A DNA stretch of 64,000 nt from Euglena gracilis (GCA_039621445.1 CP154955.1:8730241-8794240); one strand, 5' to 3'. Shown: positions 24,675-34,842, counted from the first letter of the stretch. Numbers and translations: made by a program. Notes: generated by a model from the sequence alone, not told the origin.

Positions 24675-25605
24675 CTCGGTCTCCCAAGCCGCCACCCGCA
24701 CAGCTGCCCTATGCTCCTTCTACACCGACGGCCATCGGAGAATCGCCTGCCCTGACTATGCCAGCCAGCCGGACTCCGCCGTATGCCAAGCGGCTGTTGA
24801 CGATCTCTGCTCCCTTCTGGGCCCAAACCACCCGGAAAGCCAGTGTTTCCACAACTCGGCTCTGATGGCCTGCGCCTCCGGCAACAACACCTCGCAGAAA
24901 TGGTGGCAGAAAGAAATAACCAAAGTAACTGTGGACGCCCTGCTCGATCGCATGCCTGCCCCAGACCAAGCCCGCCTCCTTGAGCAGAACAACGGCATAG
25001 GCCACGGATGGATGAGCATTGTTCCCAACCCCGCCACGCATACCCTCATCGAGCCAGCAGACTACTGCCTGGGCCTCAAGTGGTGGCTCGAGGTCCCCCT
25101 GGAGGACAGCGAAGGCAAGTGCGCTGGGTGCTAGTCCACCACAGATATCCATGGAGACCACAATCTCTGCTGCATTCGCAATAACTTCGCCAACCGCCAC
25201 AACGCCGTTCAAGACGCCCTCTTCAACATTTTGTCTTCCAACGGCCAAGGCGTACAGCGCGAAGTGCAGGTGCCAAACCAGCCTGATACGTCCCTCCGAC
25301 CAGCTGATCTCCTGCTAGCCCGCTGGCAAGATGGGAAACCCATAGCAGTGGATATCACCGTGGCACACGGGTGGCAGCGCGCAGAACAGGCAACCACACG
25401 CGAACGCTGGCGCACTTTCCTCAAGAGGCGCAAAACAGCCAAACACCTGAAATACGACATCCCCTGCCGCAACGGGGGCTGGTCCTTCGCCACCCTGGCA
25501 TTTGGCACCTGGGGGGGACTGGGGCCAGAAAGTGCGAAACTACTGGCGCGGATGTTCAAAAGAAGCACGGCATGGGACGACGGGCAGATCCGGAGCACCC
25601 GCTAG

Positions 25606-26560
25606 GCTGAATACTATCAGCTTCTCTCCCTGTCCCTCTTCCGACAGGTCACCATCCTATTACGTCCCAAGCACATCGTCCAGTAGCTCGACACCAACCC
25701 CCGCCCGCCACAACCCCAGACCAGCTCCGTGCCGCACTCACCCACTAAAATATCCGAAGTCTACCCACGGCACGCCAGCGACAGCCAGAGACGCCGACCC
25801 TCCCGAGCAGCCAGAAGCAAACCGCACATGAGCCAGCTCGACCAACCCTCAAACAGCCTCCACGCCCACAGGCCACAGAAACCTTCCCCCCGACTAACCG
25901 CCGCACCTCCGGATCTATATATACCTCTCCCCCCCTCCCCTGCTCCTCCCGCCCCCCCTTGTACATAGCTCCCCCCGAACCCTGACCCCAACTGTCCATT
26001 CTGAATACATAGCCTTCCCCTCCCTGAACACTCAAATCCAGTAGGCAGTGCCACTGGTCGGTGGATTCGGTTCGCCCCACCACCGCTAAGCGCACCATGT
26101 ACTTCGAAGATCGCCCTGCATTAACCACGCGGCACCTGGACTGTTCGCCAGCATAATAGTACAGCAGGCACTAATGAGGAATTGGTGCGAACGGACATTT
26201 CAGTACCGCGGGATTTGGTTGTCCGGTAGTTTTTTCGCATTTGTCTCTTTGTCGCCAGCAAAGTCTTTAACCCGCCAGCCAAAAATTGTCGACGGGGCTT
26301 TCGCGTAGTTAATGCTGACGAAGTGTGTGTTAGTGCCGACGAAATACGGATTTCCGAAATTTAGCCCGAACGGAATTTGGTTGCCTCCGGTAGGGGGATC
26401 ACCATCGTGGCCAATTAGGAATCACCAAACATAATTTTTTTGGGGGAATCCATAAGTTAGGAATACACCCCTGAAATTAGGATTTTTGACACCAAATTAG
26501 GAGTGACCACAATATTTCTTTAAAATACATCACATATTTTTTTTCAAATTAGGCATCACT
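25606..26560. other. 3' flank of the retrotransposon, no gene recognised
   Basis: C-rich and poor in G-runs, unlike its surroundings, so the first 500 bases probably still belong to the retrotransposon 3' end. Open frames here lack domain-like patterns. From 26150 the sequence turns A/T-richer with repeated AATTAGGAAT words (26410-26560). Confidence 0.35.
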
Positions 26561-26832
26561 GGCCAATTTTTTTTCAAAAAAATTGGTCGGAAAGGGTCTT
26601 AGGTCGTCGGGTCGCGGGGGGTCACGGGGGGGGGGGTCACGGGGGGAAAACCCCCATTTGAAGAGGCGCAACTCAAAACGAGGAACTAGCTCATGAATGG
26701 ACATTGGCCACTCAAAAAAAAAAGGAATTTGTGCATTCACATTTTGGGAAAGTTGCATTTGCTACCCAAAAATAAGATTTCCCCTCCCCAAATTTTGGAA
26801 GTTCCACCTCAAATCAGGCATTTGCTCCCGAA

Positions 26833-26965
26833 AATTGGGATGTGGCAGGGTTGGGCAATTAAAAATCATTTTTCAAGTCAAGCGATTAACCATGGTTAAT
26901 TGGGGGTCGGGCGTCGATTAACCAATTTTCGATTAACTGTGCTTGTCCCTCGATTAATTTCGATT
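26833..26965. repeat. Possible hAT-like terminal fragment (CAGGGTTGGGCAATTA)
   Basis: CAGGGTTGGGCAATTA is a typical hAT terminal sequence. It is followed by several CGATTAAC/GATTAA words like those in the 24.0-24.7 kb hAT element. A matching right end with a target duplication was not found. Confidence 0.35.
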
Positions 26966-27029
26966 AACCGCTACCGTATCATTCCCCCCCCAAAAAAAAC
27001 AAAAGTCATTTGCCTTTCTGGCTTACCCC

Positions 27030-27718
27030 CCCCCTTTATTGTCCCCCCCCCTTTATTGTCCCTGGGCCCCGGCCGACGGGGGGTTTTTTTGGCCCGGCCA
27101 ATGAAATTCCTTTGGTACCCCTTTATTGTCCCCCCCATACTTGCAGTTAGTGCGACCGGAAAAAATGTTACCGTGCGCCGCGACCACAGCGGAAAATTTT
27201 TTTTTGTAACCGGCAGCGCCGCGGCAAAATTTTTTCTGTGCGCCGCGAATGCCGCGGCACTGGTTTATGTGTGCGCCGCGACCGCCGCGGAAACTTTTTT
27301 TTGGAAAAATTCAACGGGTGGGACTGGTGCTACCTTGGCAACACTTTGTTTTGCCAAAGCCCGGGTGAGCACCTTCTATCAATCTAATTGTTTCCACCAA
27401 AAAAATGTTGGGTGTTGTGTTGCTGCCAATACGTTCTTGAGCTGCGGGCAGAAAATTTTTTTGTGCCGCAACCACCGCGGAAATTTTTTCCGCTTGCGCC
27501 GCGACCACCGCGGCAATAAATTTTGCTCGTGCCGCGACAGCCGCGGCAGCCGCGGCAAAAATCTTTCTGTGCGCCGCGACCACCGCGGAAAATTTTTTTT
27601 TGCGCCGCGGCAGGAGCGCCGCGGCGCACTAACTGCAAGTATGGTCCCCCCCCCCTTTATTGTCCGGTCGGGCCTCCTGGGGGCAGGTCGGTGGGACAAT
27701 AAAGGGGGGGGGGTGGTA
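27030..27718. mobile_element. TIR element (CCCCTTTATTGTCC...) with a second TIR element nested inside
   Basis: The outer ends are CCCCCTTTATTGTCCCTGGG (about 27042) and the inverted GGTGGGACAATAAAGGGG (27690-27708), with GGCCGACGG/CCGGTCGGG next to them. A second pair is nested inside: CATACTTGCAGTTAGTGCG at 27136 and CGCACTAACTGCAAGTATG at 27625-27644. Between them are about a dozen degenerate copies of a GTGCGCCGCGACCACCGCGG plus T-run unit. No coding sequence. The same outer element recurs at 28703-29272 with a different insert. Confidence 0.6.
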
Positions 27719-28384
27719 CTTCCTCACTCCACAATCGGCAAAAAATTGCCGTCCAGAAAATTTGGTATTAAAAACAGAGTTTACGTTCAAGGCTTTTTGA
27801 AAGAATTTTTTTTTCATCCACATTGGCATTGAGCACAACCTTGCCATCTTCCTTGAAGAAATGTTCCCAAACCCAAGATATTTCTTCTTCCGACAGCGAA
27901 AAAGAAGCGATTAACTTGGGGGGTGGTCGTCTTCCGAGGCTTTGGAGAGTATGTATGCTGAAAGCAACCAATCTGCAAGTGGTGATGAAAGTTGTGCGCC
28001 CAGGTCGCTTTCTTGTTGTTCAAAATACCGGGGGGATTAAAATACCGCTCGGTAGTAATACCGAATGATTAATACCGCTCTTTAATAAAGCCTGCCAGAC
28101 GCCTGATCGTTACGCTGTGAGGCAGAAAACACTCACTCCGCGACCCAGATTAATTTTTGCCTGATCCTAATTCCGGCCACCGTGCCAGAAAAATGCCCAG
28201 ATCGCCAGTTACGGAAACTCGCCCAGGAGCGGAATTAATCCAATCGGTAATTAATGCTGCGCGGTATTTTCATCCCTCCGGTAATAGATTCTCAACCTTG
28301 TTCTGCTACACCCAAAAAGCAGTTGCTTCTGACCTCCTGCTTCACCCAAAGCAGTAGACTAGACGAAATCTGCATGGGAAACCT

Positions 28385-28535
28385 TCTATATTAGAAAAGG
28401 GGGAGGGGACGCCGGTTCTGTCCTGAACCCAGCGTCCGGGGACGCCGGGTTTAGGACAGAACCGGCGTCCCCCCCTTTTTTAATCCGGCGTTTTAGGGAC
28501 GCCGGGTGCGGGACAGAACCGGCGTCCCCAAATGA
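28385..28535. repeat. Palindromic GGACGCCGG/CCGGCGTCC repeat
   Basis: GGGGACGCCGGTTCTGTCCT is inverted as AGGACAGAACCGGCGTCCCC in the same block, twice in succession. A related block with GGACGCCGGTTTTG and CCGGCGTCCC lies at 29655-29790. Likely a MITE-type hairpin family. Confidence 0.55.
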
Positions 28536-28702
28536 CACTCCCAAGACCAATTTCCGACCACCAATCTGCAATGTTACGCTACTTTGAATTCCGACAATCG
28601 CGAGCGTATCTCTGGCTGTGTCAATAGTTCGGGTACAAACCAGCCCTCAATTGAAAGCTCTTTTCATTAGACGACTAGTGATCACCACCAAATTCAGCCA
28701 TG

Positions 28703-29272
28703 CCCCTTATTGTCCCTGGGCCCCGGCCGACGGGGGATTATTTGTCCCGGCCAATGAAATTCCTTTGGTACCCCCTCATTCATAGTTGGCAACCTGTTTT
28801 TTTTTTGGACTTTGTTTTTTTTTAATTCTAACAATGTTTTTTTTTAAAAAAAACAAAAAAAACGCCAACAAGGGTTTGCTCGGAAAATTTTTTGAATGCA
28901 TATTTTCAATCATTTTTGGCAAGTTTTGGGGCATTTCTGCCAAACATTTCCTTAAACAAAAAATGAAAAAAGTCCTAAAGTTGCATTTTTTTTGCATTTT
29001 TTGAATGTTTTTGACCATTTTTTTGGCAATTTTTGAACTTAGTAGGATTCGAAGTATGGTTTGGGTGTTTCATAACGGGTTTTTCAATGAAATTTTCCTT
29101 TTGTTTTTTTTGATGTTTTTTTGGTGTTTTTTTTTAAAAAAAACACGTTGTTTTGTTTTTTTTAAAAAAAAAACAAAAAAAATGCCAAGTATGCTCTCAT
29201 TGTCCCCCCCCCTTATTGTCCGGTCGGGCCTCCCGGGGAGAGGTCGGTGGGACAATAAGGGGGGGGGGTGGT
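28703..29272. mobile_element. Second copy of the CCCCTTATTGTCC element, with a T/A-rich insert
   Basis: Outer ends are CCCCTTATTGTCCCTGGGCC (28703) and the inverted GGTGGGACAATAAGGGG (29247-29265). Between them lies a 0.4-kb T-run/A-run insert (28785-29195) with GTTTTTTTTTAAAAAAAAC hairpins and the block TTTTGAATGCATATTTTC. The insert recurs inverted at 33955-34370 and in part at 48895-49100. Confidence 0.6.
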
Positions 29273-29654
29273 ACTCTTATTTCATGTCACCGGGAAATCC
29301 TAATTTTACCCCTGGACCCCTCAGGTCGTCGATTTGAAAAGAAAAATCGTTTTTGTATGGTTCATCAAGCTTCTTTAGCCAACCATACCCAAAATCGCCA
29401 CAATTTTCGACTCAGATTCTGGAAAATCCAACGACCGCGAGCGTCTCGGGCTGCGTGCAACATCAGGGAACCAAGTTACCCCTCGATCGAAAGCCCTTTT
29501 CAACAGACAGCCGGCGGTGGTTCGGATTTTTCCACGGTACTCTTAATCCAAAACAGGACGGTCCCCAAATGGAAAATTTCATTGTGCTACATGGTCAAAA
29601 CAGTCATATCAGGACCTCGGGGCCATTTTGGGGCACTTTCTATGACATTTTTAG

Positions 29655-29790
29655 GATGACAAAACGGACGCCGGTTTTGGACAACACCGGCGTCCCTAAC
29701 CCCGGGTTTTAGGATGGAAGCGGCGTCCGGAAACCCCGTGGGGGGGGGGACGCCGGTTTTGTCCTGAACCCGGCGTCCCAAACGCCGGTT
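29655..29790. repeat. Second GGACGCCGG/CCGGCGTCC palindromic repeat
   Basis: Inverted GGACGCCGGTTTTGG and CCGGCGTCC words alternate here, matching the block at 28385-28535. No coding potential. Confidence 0.5.
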
Positions 29791-29989
29791 TAATCATTAG
29801 GAGAAGTGTCTAAGAAGCCCTAAAACTTCAATTTCACTTCACTTCAACTTCAATCTCCGTTCTTCACCCACAACTTCAATCCAGCCCTGCTTAAACCTTC
29901 CCCATCACTCAATTTTAACTTACCCTAAAAACCTCCCAGTGTTGTTTTAACTTTTAGGCCACCCCATTACCATGTCCCTCTGGGCCATA

Positions 29990-30665
29990 CCCTCACCCCC
30001 CCCCCCCCCTATTTGGCTAATGGCCGGGCTCCTTCAGACCCCCCATTAGCCAATAAGGGGGGGGGACAATTAGGGGGGGGGGGGCTCGAGGACCCCTACC
30101 CCATAATTTTTGACGTGTGCAAAATTGGTCGATTTTTTGTGCATTTTTGGATTGGTCATCACTTTTTCTTATCCGGCAATTTTTAACATTTTCGAAACGG
30201 ACGTTTTTGGAGGTTTTCTGAGCCCTTGCCGAAATTGGCCAAAGTTGGCCAAGGGAACGTCCATTGGCCAATTGGGCTAACCCCCCCCTAATTGGCTAAA
30301 GGACCTCCCTTAAGGACCCCCCAATTAGCCAATTAGGGGGGGGGGGCAAATACAGGCCCGGGCGAAAACCGCAAGTACATTAAATACGTCAGGAATTAAA
30401 CCGCAAGGAATTTAATCCGGTGAGCCCCCGCCAGTCGGGGAATTAACGTGACCCCCCCCCCCTATATGGCACCCCCAAGGGAGCGTTTTGACCCCCCCGG
30501 CGACAATTAACGGGTGGGTGACAATTAGGGGTGGGGTTACTCAATTTACCCTACATGTCCATGGGTCCATGGGTACCCCACCCCCAATTGTCGCCCCCCC
30601 CCCCCCCCAAGGGGGGGGGCGACAATTAGGGGTGGGTGACATATAGGGGGGGGGTCACGTTTTTT
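29990..30665. repeat. Cluster of short C-run/G-run bounded elements
   Basis: Three short elements follow each other. CCCCCTATTTGGCTAATG is inverted as CATTAGCCAATAAGGGGGG (30002-30063). CCCCCCTAATTGGCTAA is inverted as TTAGCCAATTAGGGGGG (30280-30347). CGTGACCCCCCCCCCTATAT is inverted as ATATAGGGGGGGGTCACG (30448-30659). Each starts in a C-run and ends in a G-run. No genes. Confidence 0.55.
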
Positions 30666-31580
30666 TTCCGCAGATTTTTTTGATCAACGTCGCCAGGGTT
30701 GCGTCGCCCGCCTTACGTGTCTCTCCTTTAATTTTTGGCGTTGGTTCGCAGAAGCGGCAGAAAAAATGGAAACTTTTTTTTGCCAATTCCCCATTTCTTT
30801 GTGAAAAAAAAGCCTCCAAACATCGAAAAATGTTCCATCGCTGGACCCTTTTTTCTGGGCGTTTGGGCCCTGTGGTACCAAACTGGCCAAACATCCTGGC
30901 ACCAAACTGACCTCCACCTGTGACAGCCCCCCCCACCTGTGACAGCCCCCACCTGCCACTGGTGGAAAATAAGTTGAGTGGAAAATTGGCAACCACCTCT
31001 CCACAAGAAAAACCACACACCACACACACGGCTCATTCAGATCCTTCCCAAATGATACACCACATTACCAGAACAAATTCCCAGTCAAAAAACAGTTTGT
31101 TGCAAAATGGTGTTAGGGTCCTTTGCTGGCCCAGGGCCTTTTCGGGCCACTGGTGCAAAATCTTTTCAGACGGTTCACACACATCCGAGAGACACATTTG
31201 CAAAACACAACAATGCAGCAGACAAAAAACAGGCAGAATGTTACAAAAAATTGGAATGCAGCAGTTACAAAACATTTTTTACCTGCCATGAAAAGTCTGT
31301 GGCTGTTGCATCAAATGTCTAGTCCAACGTTCTGTCAAAGCCTGTTTATGTTTTCCTCTTTCTGTGGGAATTTTCTGTTGCATCATTCGTGGCCAACATC
31401 TCATCACAGTTGACACACATTGACTGTGTGTATTGTTGACACTTGTTAAAAGCTGGGGAACATGCAATCATTTTCCCAGGCTAACAGTGGAAAATATCAA
31501 CACAGCCAACTTTCACTGGAAATGAGCAATTCAGAAGAACAAGCGACAGGATCATACCTTCAACTGTGAAGTCTTTATCT
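30660..31580. other. No recognised gene
   Basis: Mixed sequence without long G-runs. Minus-strand open frames at 30655-31029 and 31033-31275 lack recognisable domains. The latter lies just downstream of the tyrosine-recombinase fragment and could be decayed sequence of the same element, but no catalytic His/Arg/Tyr pattern could be read. Confidence 0.3.
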
Positions 31581-32411
31581 TTAAATTTGACCATTGCTAC
31601 TTCTTCCCATGCTTTGGGCATCGTGGGCCATGTCGGCGGGCATGTTTTTCATAGAGCCCACAACAAACGACAGAGTTTTTTGCCCATCAACTTGGCTCAA
31701 CAACAGGGTTTTTGTGGTCAGCCGACTCAAAACCTCGGCACGCAAACCCGTCCTGAATCCAAAAATCAGCAAATTCCACCGCTGCATCTGCAGAACGTTG
31801 TTTGCGTCAAAACGCGTTCGGAGGGACAGAAGTTCCTCCTCTGTCAAAATCCCTGGTGTCATTCGTTGAGCTGCTTCCATGGCACGCACCCCTCTTTCAC
31901 GTTTGAGCACCGGGGCAGCAAATTCATTCAGCAACGGAAATTGACGATCCACGAAGGCAGCCAAGGCAATTTTTGGGGCCGTTGCATTGTACGCCCTCAT
32001 CATGCCGTTCACATAACTTCGCCAGGAGTCTGCAGAAAGTTCTTTTAGTGGGAAGTTCTGTGTAGCCCGCTGTTGTTTGCAACTTTCCACGTCAGCCTCA
32101 TCGTCAAACAAATACACCGGAAAAATGGTGGCTGCGATCCGCAAAATTTCCGAGGGCGGTAAGCAGGAGGCAGATGACCCGGTGAACGACCCCTTGTTTG
32201 CTAAGAAAGAAACCAAGAGACTTTCCGGAGCGCAAGGCGTCCAACGATCCGGCATCCTACATTTTCTGACTTTTGTCGATTTTTGTGCGGATAACGGGTT
32301 AAAGTATGACTCGTTGGACGAATATTTGCGAGGTTGGGCTCGTCGACATTCCTCAGGGGGGGGCGGAGGTTTCAGTCCGGCCAACGCCACAAGGTTCGCC
32401 CGTTTAGCCAT
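31581..32411 (-). pseudogene. Tyrosine-recombinase gene relic with an inverted internal segment
   Basis: The frame starts with MAKRANLVALAGLKPPPPPE (32411 downwards). From about 32123 it reads PVYLFDDEADVESCKQQRA, a helical core-binding-like region, then LTEEELLSLR...NLLIFGFRTGLRAEVL. The TGLR at 31740-31751 is the first catalytic Arg context of tyrosine recombinases. It aligns with the frame at 47371-48150: MKKTANS..., RYLFDEATLINQAEQQRRA and KKQFPQLNRL against DRQFPLLNEF. The piece that should lie between (about 225 bases, 32125-32350) is present in opposite orientation. The frame ends at 31581 before any His-x-x-Arg or Tyr motif, so catalysis is lost. A Crypton-like or related YR element is likely; the exact family is uncertain. 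Confidence 0.6.
32125..32350 (+). pseudogene. Inverted N-terminal segment of the tyrosine-recombinase relic
   Basis: The plus strand reads FAKKETKRLSGAQG, RSGILHFLTFVDFCAD and YDSLDEYLRGWARR. This matches LLEFQQVCKHLNAQYEDLDG and FFSAWAGW of the 47.4-kb relative, which there directly precede the RYLFDEA part. Here RYLFDEA's counterpart lies on the minus strand starting at 32123. So the segment has flipped relative to the rest of the gene. The minus frame stays open across it. Confidence 0.55.
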
Positions 32412-32462
32412 TAAGAACAAAAACTGAGGACAAGAAGAACATATCACCATCATCAAAGAGCA

Positions 32463-32530
32463 AACGATTTCCAAGACAGGCGTTTGTCAGTGTAAAACGA
32501 TTTCCAAGACAGGCGTTTGTTAGGTCAACA
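32463..32530. repeat. Two copies of the 33-bp repeat (array a)
   Basis: Two copies of AACGATTTCCAAGACAGGCG separated by TTTGTCAGTGTAA. They lie just upstream of the tyrosine-recombinase start and just before a TCAACACGTCCTCAGACGTG hairpin (32523-32547). Confidence 0.7.
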
Positions 32531-32957
32531 CGTCCTCAGACGTGTTGACCACTTGTTCCGCCAAGTTATTGCCCCCTCCCCAGACCCCTCCGTTTGCGCC
32601 ATTGCGGCGTTTGAAAGGCAGTGCGAGCTTTTGCGTGGTTGTTGTGATTTCCGTGGTGTGCGTTGTGAGGTGTGCAGTGTGTGGTGGCATTGGAAGTGTG
32701 TGAATTTGCGTCACCCACCCCGTTTCGGCTGGGCGTGTGACGGTTGCCCACAAGGCAATGGAGCAATAGGCTCCCATTCGTTGTTCCCACGTTTTCAGCT
32801 GCCTGTGCAGCTCGCACAATATGTGCATCAGTTGGCCGCCTTGTGTCCCCGTTGCGGGGTCCCCCCTTTCGTTTCCACGTCCACCGCACCGCATCAACAT
32901 CAACAGCACCACCGCCTCAGCTGTGTCTTGTTAACTCCTCACATCTTGCTTTTTTAG
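32517..32957 (+). CDS. PHD-finger-like ORF between repeat arrays
   Basis: An open frame of 146 codons. Its centre has a zinc-binding pattern of PHD type: CCDF then CEVCSVWWHWKCVNL then GWACDGC, that is C-x2-C-x4-H-x2-C with the conserved Trp before the last C-x2-C. PHD fingers bind histone tails and are carried by some eukaryotic transposable elements. The frame lies between inverted arrays of a 33-bp repeat and next to a tyrosine-recombinase relic, so a mobile-element accessory protein is the likely role. No start context or splice site confirms the ends. The first residues overlap the hairpin at 32523-32547, and the true coding part may start later. Confidence 0.45.
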   Translation: MLGQHVLRRVDHLFRQVIAPSPDPSVCAIAAFERQCELLRGCCDFRGVRCEVCSVWWHWKCVNLRHPPRFGWACDGCPQGNGAIGSHSLFPRFQLPVQLAQYVHQLAALCPRCGVPPFVSTSTAPHQHQQHHRLSCVLLTPHILLF

Positions 32958-32967
32958 GACCTTTTTT

Positions 32968-33130
32968 GTCTGTCTTGGAAATCGTTTTACACTAACGATC
33001 GCCTGTCTTGGAAATCGTTTTACACTAACGGTCGCCTGTCTTGGAAATCGTTTTACACTAACAAACGCCTGTCTTGGAAATCGTTTTACACTAACAAACG
33101 CCTGTCTTGGAAATCGTTTTACACTAACGG
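32968..33130. repeat. Array of five 33-bp repeats (array b, reverse orientation)
   Basis: Five copies of CTGTCTTGGAAATCGTTTTA followed by CACTAACGnnCGC, nearly identical and head to tail. It is the inverse of arrays a (32463-32530) and c (33438-33617), so b and c enclose a 0.3-kb spacer as a long inverted repeat. Confidence 0.8.
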
Positions 33131-33437
33131 ATTCAGCCTGAAATCTGCTACTGTCTGTAGAATTTCAAGACAGGCGTCGGGCCCAGGAAATAGGTTTTAA
33201 TTCCCCCGAGTATTACTTACCTAAAATAGCGAAAGTATACGCGTTATTTTATCCCCCCCACGGTTGCACACCCTGGAAAGAAACCGATGAAGACGTTTTT
33301 GGTACAGTGATAAGAAGGCGAAGCCTGAAGCGGTGCAAGAATTGATCAAAGCTGCTGAAGAAGTACAACACAGATAGGTTTATGTCCCTGACCAATCAAA
33401 TGATTTTTTCCCCACTCCAGGGCTCCCAAGACTGCAG

Positions 33438-33617
33438 GTTTCCAAGACAGGCGTTTGTTAGTGTAAAACGATTTCCAAGACAGGCGACCGTTAGTGTAAA
33501 ACGATTTCCAAGACAGGGATCCGTTAGTGTAAAACGATTTCCAAGACAGGGATCCGTTAGTGTAAAACGATTTTCAAGACAGGGATGTGTTAGTGTAAAA
33601 CGATTTCCAAGACGGCG
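33438..33617. repeat. Array of six 33-bp repeats (array c, forward orientation)
   Basis: Copies of AACGATTTCCAAGACAGG with the spacer GCGTTTGTTAGTGTAA or GATCCGTTAGTGTAA. Because 33 is 11 codons, the array is open as an 11-residue repeat, which I do not regard as coding. It is followed by a TTTCAAGACAGGCGTGCGGG end-like block and a perfect hairpin at 33731. Confidence 0.8.
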
Positions 33618-33730
33618 TACGTTTTCTTGAAAAAAACGACAAAACCGGCCAAAACTCAAGCCAGGTGCATCGGTCGAATGAATTTTCAAGACAGGCGTGC
33701 GGGCCCAGACGAAATAGGTTTTAATAAATC

Positions 33731-33819
33731 AACAGACACTAACGATTTCAGCAGGGGCGCCGGGCCGCTCGCTTCGCTCGCACGGCCCGGCGCCCCTGCT
33801 GAAATCGTTAGTGTCTGTT
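33731..33819. repeat. Perfect 37-bp-stem hairpin at an element end
   Basis: AACAGACACTAACGATTTCA (33731) is exactly inverted as TGAAATCGTTAGTGTCTGTT (ending 33819). The stem continues without mismatch through GCAGGGGCGCCGGGCCG. The 15-base loop contains GCTTCGCTCG. A diverged copy with the same loop type lies at 42082-42180. Confidence 0.85.
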
Positions 33820-33949
33820 AATTTATATATAAATTCCGTGGAGCACCCGACAGTCGAGGAATTTAACCGGATTTAATTCCCCCGAGGTTTTTCGTCCAAC
33901 CGAATTAAATGCCCACGAGATTTAGGCCCGGGCCTGTAGGAGGGGGGGG

Positions 33950-34375
33950 GAGAGGGTAGTTGGCGTTTTTTTTGTTTTTTTTAAAAAAAACAAAACAACG
34001 TGTTTTTTTTTTGAAAAAAACGCCAAAAAAAACATCAAAAAAAAAAGGAAATTTTCATTGAAAAAACTCGTTATGAAACACCCAAACCATACTTGGAATC
34101 CTACTAAGTTCAAAATTTGCCCCAAAATGGTCAAAAACATCCAAAAAGTGCAAAAAAATGCAACTTTATGACTTTTTTCATTTTTGTGAAAGGAAGTTTT
34201 TGGCAAAAATGACCCAAAAATTGCCAAAAATGATTGAAAATATGCATTCAAAAATTTTTCCGAGCAAAACCTTGTTGGCGTTTTTTTTTGTTTTTTTTAA
34301 AAAAAACATTGTTAAAATTAAAAAAAAACAAAAAAAACAGCGTCCAAAAAAACAAGCTGCCAACTATGCTCTGGG
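33950..34375. repeat. T/A-run hairpin repeat (inverted copy of the 28.8-kb insert)
   Basis: Contains GTTTTTTTTAAAAAAAAC-type hairpins at both ends and GAAAATATGCATTCAAAA in between. This is the reverse complement of the 28785-29195 insert. No coding pattern; the apparent Phe/Lys-rich frames follow from A/T runs. Confidence 0.6.
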
Positions 34376-34726
34376 CTATACCCCCCCCCCCTTTATTTGA
34401 GCACACCCACGGGCCAAAGGACCCCCCAAATGCTCAAATAAGGGGGGGTCAAATAAGGGGGGGGTCAAAAATTCCTTTAGAAATAGGGCAAAAAAAATTT
34501 TCGGCGCCTTCGGCGCATGAAAAAAAATTTTTCCCCGGACCCAAATCCTCAATTAAGGGGGGGGGTCAAACAAAGGGGGGGGGTATTTTGTCAGGTGCCG
34601 ATCCCACCCCGGGGGGGGGGGTAGCATTGCGACGTAATTTACAAATGTAAGTTTCGCATGTAACTTACACGTAACTTACAGTGTAATTTATTTTTTTCTT
34701 ACAACCGTGTAATTCTTTTTTTACAC

Positions 34727-34840
34727 ACAAATTGTGGCTGAGCCCAGATTTCAGTCTGAAAACGTGTTCAGGAGGGGGCCCCCGAAGGGGACCCCCTGAA
34801 CACGTTTTCAGGCTGAAATCTGGGCTCAGCCACAATTTGT
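34727..34840. repeat. 114-bp hairpin with ACGTGTTCAG stem
   Basis: ACAAATTGTGGCTGAGCCCA (34727) is inverted as TGGGCTCAGCCACAATTTGT (ending 34840). The stem is nearly perfect through CTGAAAACGTGTTCAGG to an apex around GGGGGCCCCCGAAGGGGACC. It abuts the TIR element that begins at 34843. Confidence 0.8.
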
Positions 34841-34842
34841 TT

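Larger units (their letters stand above)
23782..25605 (+). pseudogene. Non-LTR retrotransposon C-terminal region with restriction-like endonuclease domain (5'-truncated, interrupted)
   Basis: Frame 1 on the plus strand, in two pieces: 23782-24005 and 24675-25605. The first resembles the end of a reverse transcriptase (LLRACLDGCRVNHLLRASDS). The second carries a zinc-binding motif (KCAGC ... HGDHNLCC), then RHNAVQDALF and RPADLLLARWQDGKPIAVDI, the order seen in the C-terminal zinc knuckle and PD-(D/E)XK-type endonuclease of R2/CRE/NeSL-like elements. The reverse transcriptase core is absent. A hAT element with target duplication splits the frame; the insertion plus duplication adds 669 bases, so the frame is not shifted. 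A TAG sits in frame at 25132-25134, between the two halves of the zinc knuckle. Assignment to this class is by motif order; the exact clade is unknown. Confidence 0.72.

Noticed and set aside
32968-33617. 33-bp arrays as a CRISPR
   Set aside because: The units are repeats without unique spacers, they occur in both orientations, and the genome is eukaryotic.
33382-33630. 82-codon frame with an 11-residue repeat (SVKRFPRQ)
   Set aside because: It is the 33-bp repeat array, whose period happens to be 11 codons; no start context or domain.
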